Shown here in pieces: positions 57,801 through 64,000 of a DNA stretch of 64,000 nt. The position numbers were made by a program, and so were the translations under genes. Under the pieces are notes generated by a model. The model was not told the DNA's origin. It did not search any database and was given only the letters and a program-made list of their open reading frames with translations. Where the stretch lies: assembly GCF_000400995.2 (NCBI RefSeq), contig NZ_DF238897.1:186001-250000 (forward strand), in the 5' to 3' direction. Position 1 is the stretch's first letter. Each line of letters starts with the position of its first letter. Source of the DNA: Acidovorax sp. MR-S7 (GTDB lineage: Bacteria > Pseudomonadota > Gammaproteobacteria > Burkholderiales > Burkholderiaceae_C).

Positions 57801-60031
57801 TGGGTTTCCTGGACGACCAGGAAGGCCTTCCCGGCTACAACCCCAACGACAACATCGACAACCAATTCGGCTCGGGCATGCCGTGGGTGCAGGACAACGA
57901 GCAAGTGCGCGGCACGCTCGGCGTCATGGCGCAGACCATCGCCAGCACGCTGGACAGCTTCGCCAAGGCATTCGGCCAGCAGGCGGGCTACGACGTGGCC
58001 CTGGGGTTCGCGGACGACTCCAGCAAGGACGGATCGTGGGGTGCGCTGCGCATTGCGCTTGGCGACCGCGAGTTGCTGAACTGGAATGACGACCGCGAGA
58101 GCAAATGGGCGCCGCGCATCTTCTCGGATGGTGAGCAGGGGTGGGAAGAGTTCACGGCCGCCACCGCGCAAGACCTGCGCGACGTGATGACCGAGATGGA
58201 CATCCCCGGATGGGTCAAGGACAGCCTGGAAGGCCTCGGGGACAGCTTCGACCTCGACGCATTGGGCGCGGTTGTGACGCAGATCGGCGCCGTGAATACG
58301 GCGTTTGACGCACTGAGCTTCGGCGTTGCTGCATTCGCCGACCTGACCGACGAAGCGCGCGGCAGGCTCATCCAGGAGTCCGGAGGCTTGCAAGGCTTCG
58401 CGGCATCCGCATCCAACTACTACGACAAGTTCTACACCGACGACGAGAAGCACGCCTTCAAGGAGGACGCGCTGTCCAAGGAGCTGGAGCGCCTGGGCCT
58501 GGAGATGCCCAACACGCAGCGTGGATTCCGGGAATTGGTCGAAGCCCAGATAGCGCTTGGCGAATCCGGCGCGGAAACCGCAGCGCGGCTCATGGGCCTC
58601 TCCGATGCGGCATTCGAGGTGCTGCCAGCAGCGGACGAAGCGACGAGCGCACTGCGCACGATGGCCGATGCCGCGAAGGAGTCCTTCGGCATCACAGCAG
58701 ACACCGTCAAAGGCCTGCTGGACGACATCCTTGAAAACGCTGGCAGTGCCAACGAAGCTCGGAACATGGGGGCATCGGGCTTCGAAGAGATGGTCACATC
58801 GGCCATCTTCGACTCGCTGCTGTCGAACATCTCCGGCATGGTCATGGCGCAGATCGTGGCCCCGCTCATCGCGGGTGCAACGACCAGCGGGGCCGTACTC
58901 GCGGCAGGCGGCGCAACGGGCGGCGCCGCGGTAGCGGGCGGTGGTGTGATGGGCGGCAGCGCATCGGCTGCCGGCGGGTCTGTGGCGGGACAGTCGATCG
59001 CACAAGGCGGCGCAGCGGCCGCAAGCGCCATGGTCGCCGGAGGGGCGGCAGTCGGCACCGTCGTGGGCAACGTGCTGGAGGCCGCTCGCGCGCAGATGCA
59101 GGCAGTCAGTGGGTTGCTCAACGACCCGGCATTCGCGGACATGCTTGCGGAGTTCGGCAAAGGCTTCGGCGGACTCGCTGGCGACCTCTTCGACCTCAAA
59201 AGCAGCATCGGCGGCGGCCTGTCGTCGGTTGGCGGCTCCTTCGGCGGCGCCGCATCGGCGGCAAAAGGGCTGGAGGCGTCGCTCAAGGGCCTCACGTCAG
59301 CCATCGAAGACGAGATCAAGCGTCTGCGCGGGATCATGGAGGAAGCGTCCCCCAACAAGGGCTACGACGCCCTGATGGGCGAGTTCGCAACGGCAACTGC
59401 TGCTGCCCGGGCTGGGGATGAAGATGCGCGCGGCCTGCTACCCGGCCTTTCCAAGCAGATCGACGCGCTCTTGCCCGACCGTGCGGCCAGCTCCGCCGAG
59501 CTTGCGCTGATGCGCGGGTGGCTCGCGGGCAGCCTTGCGGAAACGCTCAAGGCATTTGCGGATGCGGATGCCGCAAAGAGCGAGCAAAAGCGACTGCAAG
59601 ACGAGGCCAGCGCGCGTGGACGATACGAAGGCGGCAAGTATTTCGCGTGGTTGGATGCCGGGTCACCGCTGGGCGGCTGGTCGGATGAAGAGTACGAGGA
59701 CTGGTACTACCGCAAATACCTGGGCATCCCAGCGCTTGCCACGGGCACCAACTACGTGCCGCAGGACATGCTGGCCATGCTCCACAAGGGCGAGGCCGTA
59801 GTCCCTGAGCGATACAACCCCGCAGCCGGCGGGCAGCAGGTTGTCGTGCCGCAGGCCTTCGCACAGCCGCTGTGGGCCGGAGAGTCGCTAATCGTCGAGG
59901 CGCTGCGAGAAGAGTTCGCCCAAGTGCGTGAAGAGAACAGGGCTCTGGCACTTGAGGCCCAGCGCCTGCGCCTGCGCTTGGCGCAATCGCAGGAGCGAAC
60001 CGAAGGGCTGATCGCTATGCAGGAGGGGTAG
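54809..60031 (+). CDS. Tape measure protein
   Basis: A 1740-aa protein. The first 400 residues are coiled coil, including the tape-measure domain (TLNFATGGQGVQEIAYLRRV, then GLSAEQSGGVLLALQQMISK). Two hydrophobic Gly/Ala-rich regions (about residues 840-960 and 1345-1430) may cross membranes on injection. The C-terminus has a coiled coil. With about 0.15 nm per residue as in lambda, a tail of roughly 250 nm is possible. Confidence 0.93.
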   Translation: MALDVESIGLAMDTSGVERGIKSLDELASRGPKVEQSLQSVERAAKQAGQGVSTLGQSAAATGVDKVGAAGERAAQGLGKMGQAAQSAVSSQAALSRAVDGFTQTERKYIQSLLDEFNALDQTRAAKAAYIAQQKGMSQAAQEVARAVGSKIEAYKAERAELDKLSNASEISAQSMAGIARAGVQAIAGSALLVAIKGVGQALFDASAQAERFRTTLNFATGGQGVQEIAYLRRVTGELGLQFASTAQAYSGFQAAARGTALEGQKAKDVFESIAKASAVMGLSAEQSGGVLLALQQMISKGTVQAEELRGQLGERLPGAFQIAAKAMGVTTAELGKMLEQGQVVADDFLPKFAEALEEDLGGAAEKAATRLDAAVNRFDAAWERLKQNAGDSGSSNFIADQMNSAAGALDYVSVAMEKARGDGGGFASQMLAAASAMHDMTLVGKRTEQNMYDNAKATKEAEAKLADLQKRAATEGTSAWLLKEIGQTNRYIATLQQARRERDALEGEGAQQRDPRDIPATMTRSASYARWAQEQKESEQKMLEIRMRQSGVNKQYLQELKDLEQALARQVITQDEYTQRVSALAKTTWDASVAGKAAAKTSSERASAAKAEQSTYDKLISSIQTKIAQNEAEIAGGAKLSENQKLRIKYAEDLQGSLQGITAAQRSVIEGYLDEHKAAELANVAAREAIKAAQETAAARNREAAGIDAWIRAQEDAARQSLKSVQDRIHSMADEARAIELSQALNVSLAEAIELVAIARLEEKQAGFYEGSEGWEAIQREINARRELLGLIGSKEAREANKRAADEAAKDWERTAQTISDTLADYIMGGGKDAAQYLKRLFATLVLQPIVQVGVGALLGAGPGGQLVSAAMGGAGGGSALLNNAGLVGAGAQAIWGLSAGASTASLVGANAVGMAGGDALGALIAGNGAWAGVGTGAGAAAGSGFMGALSAIPGWGWALAGIAALGGILAGMDDSGTPHIGGSAAWSSSQGLRTNLGFLDDQEGLPGYNPNDNIDNQFGSGMPWVQDNEQVRGTLGVMAQTIASTLDSFAKAFGQQAGYDVALGFADDSSKDGSWGALRIALGDRELLNWNDDRESKWAPRIFSDGEQGWEEFTAATAQDLRDVMTEMDIPGWVKDSLEGLGDSFDLDALGAVVTQIGAVNTAFDALSFGVAAFADLTDEARGRLIQESGGLQGFAASASNYYDKFYTDDEKHAFKEDALSKELERLGLEMPNTQRGFRELVEAQIALGESGAETAARLMGLSDAAFEVLPAADEATSALRTMADAAKESFGITADTVKGLLDDILENAGSANEARNMGASGFEEMVTSAIFDSLLSNISGMVMAQIVAPLIAGATTSGAVLAAGGATGGAAVAGGGVMGGSASAAGGSVAGQSIAQGGAAAASAMVAGGAAVGTVVGNVLEAARAQMQAVSGLLNDPAFADMLAEFGKGFGGLAGDLFDLKSSIGGGLSSVGGSFGGAASAAKGLEASLKGLTSAIEDEIKRLRGIMEEASPNKGYDALMGEFATATAAARAGDEDARGLLPGLSKQIDALLPDRAASSAELALMRGWLAGSLAETLKAFADADAAKSEQKRLQDEASARGRYEGGKYFAWLDAGSPLGGWSDEEYEDWYYRKYLGIPALATGTNYVPQDMLAMLHKGEAVVPERYNPAAGGQQVVVPQAFAQPLWAGESLIVEALREEFAQVREENRALALEAQRLRLRLAQSQERTEGLIAMQEG

Positions 60032-60033
60032 GA

Positions 60034-60939
60034 ATGGCTCAAGGCATCAAGATCCTGAAGCCCATGCCCGTGACAGACGCGGTGCTCGAATCGTCCAATG
60101 TTCCCGAGGACGACGCCCCCGAGTGGGATGCGGACGAGACCTATGGCGTCGGCGCTAACGTCATGCGCGCGCACGCGGTGTATGAAAACAACGAGCCCGA
60201 CAACGCTGGCAAAGACCCGTTGACCAACCACGGTCTCTGGACGCGCGTTCGTGCAACGAACCGATGGCGCCTGTTCGACGGAACCAACAGCTCTGCCACC
60301 TCACGCGCCAACGCAATCAGCTACGTGCTGGCGCCGGGAGTCGCACTAGGGATGGTGGCCGCGCTGGAGCTGCGCTCGTGCACAAGCATCCGCGTGCGCT
60401 TGATAGACCCTGTACGAGGCGTCGTCTACGACAAGACGCTCGCGCCGGGGGCCCGGCCTGTGCGCTCCAGCTGGTGGCAGTGGTATTTCGGCGAGCGCAC
60501 CCCGGGCCTGAATCTCGCCATCTTCGAGGGCATGCCCGCATATCCGAAAGCGAAGCTCCATGTGGACCTGGTCGGTGGGGCAAAACTGTCGGTCGGCCTG
60601 CTGTTGTGGGGCCAGCCGCGCACCTGGGGCCTTGGCCTGCTGCAGGGTGCGAAGGTGGGGCGGCGCATCTACAGTCGGCGCGAGGTCAACGACTTCGGCG
60701 ACATCAGTCTTGTGAAGCGCCCAAGCGCCAAGACGGGCAGCTTTGAAACCATCATCGCTCGCAGCGAGGTTGATGCGCTGCAGAACTACCTCGACTCCAT
60801 CGACGCATCTCTGTGCTTGTTCGTCGGCTCAACGATGTATGCATCCACCGTGATCTTTGGCATTTTTCAGAACGCCGAGATGGTCTTGCAGTACCACAAC
60901 CACTCCGTTCTTCAACTCGAAATACTGGGAGCTACCTGA
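60034..60939 (+). CDS. Tail-tip protein, 301 aa
   Basis: A beta-rich protein starting MAQGIKILKPMPVTDAVLES, two bases after the tape measure. It has WDADETYGVGANVMR (common in phage tail adhesins with carbohydrate-binding-like modules) and WQWYFGERTPGL. By order it is a distal-tail or tip component. Confidence 0.6.
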   Translation: MAQGIKILKPMPVTDAVLESSNVPEDDAPEWDADETYGVGANVMRAHAVYENNEPDNAGKDPLTNHGLWTRVRATNRWRLFDGTNSSATSRANAISYVLAPGVALGMVAALELRSCTSIRVRLIDPVRGVVYDKTLAPGARPVRSSWWQWYFGERTPGLNLAIFEGMPAYPKAKLHVDLVGGAKLSVGLLLWGQPRTWGLGLLQGAKVGRRIYSRREVNDFGDISLVKRPSAKTGSFETIIARSEVDALQNYLDSIDASLCLFVGSTMYASTVIFGIFQNAEMVLQYHNHSVLQLEILGAT

Positions 60940-60940
60940 T

Positions 60941-62635
60941 ATGGCCGTGCCCTACATCACCCCACTGCCCGAGGCGCCGTCACCCGACGACGATGAGGGC
61001 ATCTTCGACGCCAAGGCGTTCGAGCACGTCAAGGCTTTGCACCAGTGGACCGACGAAGTGACCCAAGTTGGCGCCTTCTGCGAGTATCAGGCTGCGCTGT
61101 CGCGGGACCACGCCAACCGCTCAGACATTGCGGCAGGCGTTGCGGAAACCCAGTTCGAGCTGGCGCGCGAGCAAGCGGGCGTAGCGATGATGACGGCCCA
61201 CTACAAGGGGCCGTGGTCCTCATTGGTGGGGGCACTCGCTCGCCCGGCATCGGTGTCCCATGCGGGCCTCTTTTGGGCGCTGAACGTGGATCTGGCCAAT
61301 GTGGCCACCAGCGAGCCGGGCGCCAATGACAACTGGACTGTGCTACCCGGCGTGGTCGAGCTTGCCACTCCGCTGAACGTCTCCCCCGCATCTGGCGCAA
61401 CAGGGGTTAACACGCCCACCACCCTGCAGGGCAGCACATTCGCATCGGTGTATGTGGGCAACACGCACGCTAACAGCCAATGGCAGATCAACACGGCCAA
61501 TGCGTTCCACTCGCCCATCCATGACAGTGGCTCCATAGCGGGCTCGATCAGCTACGTCGTGCCCAATGGCGTGCTCTCTCCCTCGACGCAGTATTGGTGG
61601 CGCGTGCGCTACCGCAGCAGCCGTGGCACCTGGTCTGCGTGGTCGAGAGCAACGCCGTTCACCACCGCTGCAGCGTTCGGCCAGTACATCCCCGTGCCTG
61701 CGGCAACCCCAGCGTCGTTTGGTAAGGCGTTCCAGGGCGGCTACTACGCGGGCCTGATCTGGCAGGAGATCGCACGCGCGACGCACTCCAAGGCCATTGC
61801 CACTGGTGCGTCCGTCGTGTTCACGCTGGACCCTGAATACGATATGTTCGTCAAGCCTCTGGTGTATGTCGGGCAGAGGCTCGATGTGCGCAGCCGCGCG
61901 AACCCGGGCAATCGGTTCGAGGGGACCGTGGTGACGGCCGATGGCCTCGCGCTCACGATCAATGTCACTTCCGTGTCTGGATCGGGGACTTTCAGCGACT
62001 GGTCCGTCATGGCGCGATTCCGCTGCATCGTCGCTCCGAAATCTTCGGGCCGGCTGACAGACTGGCGTGCGCTCAAGCCTGGCGGCGGGGCACTGCCTGC
62101 GGCATGCGTCACGCTCACTGATGGCCTGCTTGCGACGAACGCCATGGTGGCCGATGGCGATGCGACTGTGTATCCGCTTGCCCACTGGGCGCGCAACCTC
62201 ACGATTGGCGGGTACACCGACTGGTACTTGCCGGCGCGTGACGAGATTGAGCTGATCGCGCGCAATCTTAATAACGACGACTACTGCACCGTTGGCCAGA
62301 CGCTGGACGTGGCGCTGGCGGCCCAGGCCGGTGCGTGGGGCTATGCGGCCGCAGACGGGATCGGCACAAACCGTAACTCGGTGCCGCAGGGATCGGCTTA
62401 TCCAGGTACGGTAACGGCTGACCTCGGCAGCGACTTCCACCTGGCCGGGCAGCAATTCGAGGTTGGCAACTACGGTATCCACATGTGGTCATCCACACGG
62501 CACCCGAGCACAGTGACCGAGGCCGCCACGATGCAAATGGGCGTGGCCGCTGGGGATATCTACTTCCAGGGTTGGTTCGATGCCGCAAACAGCACCAGCA
62601 GGGGCTGCTCGGCCATGCGCCGCAGCATCGTCTAA
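60941..62635 (+). CDS. Tail fibre/receptor-binding protein with fibronectin-like and Lcl-type domains
   Basis: A 564-aa protein. The N-terminal part is helical (attachment). Residues 175-275 look like a fibronectin type III-like module (PASGATGVNTPTTLQGSTFA, then TQYWWRVRYRSSRGTWSAWS). The C-terminal part has GGYTDWYLPARDEIELIARN and ends GCSAMRRSIV, as in DUF1566/Lcl-type C-lectin folds. It probably contacts the host surface. Confidence 0.72.
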   Translation: MAVPYITPLPEAPSPDDDEGIFDAKAFEHVKALHQWTDEVTQVGAFCEYQAALSRDHANRSDIAAGVAETQFELAREQAGVAMMTAHYKGPWSSLVGALARPASVSHAGLFWALNVDLANVATSEPGANDNWTVLPGVVELATPLNVSPASGATGVNTPTTLQGSTFASVYVGNTHANSQWQINTANAFHSPIHDSGSIAGSISYVVPNGVLSPSTQYWWRVRYRSSRGTWSAWSRATPFTTAAAFGQYIPVPAATPASFGKAFQGGYYAGLIWQEIARATHSKAIATGASVVFTLDPEYDMFVKPLVYVGQRLDVRSRANPGNRFEGTVVTADGLALTINVTSVSGSGTFSDWSVMARFRCIVAPKSSGRLTDWRALKPGGGALPAACVTLTDGLLATNAMVADGDATVYPLAHWARNLTIGGYTDWYLPARDEIELIARNLNNDDYCTVGQTLDVALAAQAGAWGYAAADGIGTNRNSVPQGSAYPGTVTADLGSDFHLAGQQFEVGNYGIHMWSSTRHPSTVTEAATMQMGVAAGDIYFQGWFDAANSTSRGCSAMRRSIV

Positions 62636-62651
62636 CAGCACAGGAGCAGCT

Positions 62652-63212
62652 ATGCAGTACATCAAATTGACTTTTATCGACGCTGTGACTGGGATTCCTG
62701 TCACGCAGGAGCCTGCGGCCAATGGCCCGGTGCTGCCGCCCGTGCAAGGGCTCGTGGTTGAGTGGGAGCGCGAGAGCGCTTATCCCACGGACCAGCCCGA
62801 GCTTTTTGGCACGTGTCCGGACGAGAGCGATACCGACCTTGCCGGGGTGCTGGCGGTCATGACGCAAGCCGAGTGGGATGCGGAGCATCAGGCCGAACTG
62901 GCCGCGCGCGAGGCGAAGGATCGGCACCTGTGGCAAATCACGCGGTTGGCTTTTCGCAACCGGTTCACCCTGCCCGAGAAAGCAGGGCTGGAGCTTGCGA
63001 GCGTGGATGACGCCAGCGCTCCGATGGTCCAGCGCCAGCAAGCGGCATTGCTGCGCGCATACCTGGCAGACGTGGCCGCCGCCACGTTCATCGACCTCAA
63101 GCGCCCGGACACGCGCGCCGGTGTCGAGCAACTCGAAGCGCTGGGCTTGCTCGCGGCGGGCCGCGCGGCCGAGATCCTTGATGCGCCGATCCGGCCCGAG
63201 GAGGCGCCATGA
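62652..63212 (+). CDS. Tail fibre-associated hypothetical protein, 186 aa
   Basis: Starts MQYIKLTFIDAVTGIPVTQE with CAGGAG before the ATG. The N-terminal half is beta-like; the C-terminal half is helical (LWQITRLAFRNRFTLPEKAG then IDLKRPDTRAGVEQLEAL). The latter type is frequent behind fibre genes and may be an assembly or trimerisation factor. Confidence 0.6.
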   Translation: MQYIKLTFIDAVTGIPVTQEPAANGPVLPPVQGLVVEWERESAYPTDQPELFGTCPDESDTDLAGVLAVMTQAEWDAEHQAELAAREAKDRHLWQITRLAFRNRFTLPEKAGLELASVDDASAPMVQRQQAALLRAYLADVAAATFIDLKRPDTRAGVEQLEALGLLAAGRAAEILDAPIRPEEAP

Positions 63213-63328
63213 GGCACTGCAGCATCACTCACCAAGCCCGCACCACGCGGGCTTTTTTTATGGCCGCAGCGGTTGATGTGTACGGCGACTCCATCCTCCC
63301 CGGCTACGGCCTCTCCACGGGACTCTGA
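63209..63328 (+). CDS. Candidate short ORF over a terminator, 39 aa
   Basis: ATGA overlap with the preceding stop, but it runs through the terminator at 63234-63259. Its second half is the possible SGNH remnant. Doubtful as a gene. Confidence 0.25.
   Translation: MRHCSITHQARTTRAFFMAAAVDVYGDSILPGYGLSTGL
63234..63259 (+). terminator. Terminator downstream of the fibre genes
   Basis: AAGCCCGC-ACCAC-GCGGGCTT then TTTTT. Confidence 0.82.
63260..63328 (+). pseudogene. Possible remnant of an SGNH/GDSL hydrolase gene
   Basis: A 22-codon frame with AVDVYGDSILPGYGL, similar to block I (GDSI/GDSL) of SGNH hydrolases, then an immediate stop. Tail-associated hydrolases of this type exist in phages. Only the first motif remains. 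Confidence 0.3.
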
Positions 63329-63330
63329 AC

Positions 63331-63660
63331 ATGACCTGTGCCATTAGCACCTTCGACTTCACGCGCAGCGCCACGTTCGACCTGCTAGCCCGCATCCCCG
63401 ACCGCTTCACGGACGGTCAGTTCGCGGGCTGGGAGCCCGCCAGCGAACTGCGCAACGCCAAGGATGAGCTGATCGCCACGCTCGACGTGGAGTGGGTAGA
63501 TCCCGCCACCACGCGCATGCTGCGCCTGCGCATGCTCGATACCAGCGGCTGGCCCCTGGGCATGGCTAGCTTCGACATCCGTCTGGAGTCGCCCGCCGGA
63601 GAGCGCGTGTACACCACGTCGCAGGCCGTGAACATCGTAAAGGGGCAGACCCGTGCCTGA
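63331..63660 (+). CDS. Hypothetical tail-region protein, 109 aa
   Basis: A beta-rich protein starting MTCAISTFDFTRSATFDLLA. The features (RLRMLDTSGWPLGMASFDIR) resemble small immunoglobulin-like or baseplate-attachment modules seen before fibre genes. Overlaps the next gene by 8 bases. Confidence 0.6.
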   Translation: MTCAISTFDFTRSATFDLLARIPDRFTDGQFAGWEPASELRNAKDELIATLDVEWVDPATTRMLRLRMLDTSGWPLGMASFDIRLESPAGERVYTTSQAVNIVKGQTRA

Positions 63661-63973
63661 ACTGATCGACGTTGAAATCCAGCTGCCCGACGTGCTCGCG
63701 CTGCGCATGGCGCGCCCGCCCGAGGAGTTGCCGGGCGAGATGGCGCTGGTGATTGCTGGGCCGCCCGGGCCGCCTGGTGGTAGCGGCTACACGCATCACC
63801 AGGTAACGGCTTCCGCCGTCTGGACCGTCGCCCACAACCTCGGTCGCCACCCCTCAATCACCGTCGTGGACCACCTCGGCGGTCAGCTCTTCCCCGATGT
63901 TCGGTACTTGGATGCCGACCTCGCCCAGATCACCCACAGCGTGCCGTTGATCGGCCGCGCGTATTGCAACTGA
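63653..63973 (+). CDS. Hypothetical tail protein with collagen-like linker, 106 aa
   Basis: GTG start. After a short N-terminus there is a GPPGPPGGSG stretch, then VTASAVWTVAHNLGRHPSIT, a module common in phage tail fibre tips. Probably a fibre or fibre-chaperone component. Confidence 0.65.
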   Translation: MPELIDVEIQLPDVLALRMARPPEELPGEMALVIAGPPGPPGGSGYTHHQVTASAVWTVAHNLGRHPSITVVDHLGGQLFPDVRYLDADLAQITHSVPLIGRAYCN

Positions 63974-63982
63974 GGATCAACC

Positions 63983-64000
63983 ATGAAGATCACGAACAAC
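63983..64000 (+). CDS. Start of a further late gene, truncated by the window
   Basis: ATG at 63983 with TGAGGATC upstream; only MKITNN is visible. No function can be given. Confidence 0.5.

Noticed and set aside
60034-64000. Lysis genes (holin, endolysin, spanin)
   Set aside because: No candidate with membrane or muramidase-type features is present among the late genes visible; probably beyond the right edge.

Overview
The window joins about 14.3 kb of high-GC betaproteobacterial chromosome to about 49.7 kb of an integrated temperate siphophage that runs off the right edge. The chromosomal gene set (hda, a HAD phosphatase, pcnB and folK; a Bug-type solute-binding protein; a glutarate-catabolism cluster; and the intergenic repeats) suggests Comamonadaceae, in the area of Acidovorax, Alicycliphilus or Diaphorobacter. 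The genus is inferred.

Chromosome, 1-14260: hda (5' truncated), HAD phosphatase, pcnB and folK form a tightly packed plus-strand run. Next come a Bug receptor, a Cys-rich copper-binding four-helix protein, a ferredoxin-type flavin reductase, an SDR protein, two envelope proteins, VOC and DUF1428 proteins, a gcdG-gcdH cluster with a divergent LysR gene, an lrgB-lrgA pair and a small hypothetical gene. Copies of at least two intergenic repeat families lie between genes.

Prophage: the 3' part of a tRNA-Leu(CAA) at 14323-14379 marks the left attachment site, next to a tyrosine integrase and a DUF4224 excisionase-like gene. A long leftward early operon (about 25.9 kb down to 14.5 kb) carries many small overlapping genes and a recombination module (Gp157, a protein with an SSB-type tail, and a Sak4-like ATPase). 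It starts at a strong leftward promoter near 26.3 kb overlaid by two operators. Rightward from this promoter are a RelA/SpoT-domain gene, a toxin-antitoxin pair and an exported protein. The S24-type repressor and a Cro-like gene face each other across three matching operators near 30.4 kb. The rightward operon holds an HNH gene, an SF2 helicase, a Toprim primase, a structured 360-nt leader, a methyltransferase-like gene, NinG and a Q-like antiterminator.

A minus-strand cassette (38.7-40.3 kb) with its own promoter and operators precedes an HNH gene, a candidate small RNA, a tRNA-like sequence and an IbrA/IbrB-like pair. Late genes follow in siphovirus order: terminases, portal, head morphogenesis, scaffold, capsid, connectors, tail tube, tail chaperones joined by a canonical -1 frameshift signal, a 1740-aa tape measure and tail-tip/fibre genes. 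No lysis genes are visible, so they probably lie to the right, together with the right attachment site and a reconstituted tRNA-Leu.

The most interesting signals are regulatory: the two-site repressor system, a cascade of overlapping leader ORFs with a sequestered ribosome-binding site at 35.2-35.5 kb, two large inverted-repeat-bounded noncoding segments in the leftward operon, and the self-contained minus-strand cassette whose main protein appears to hold three helix-turn-helix units.
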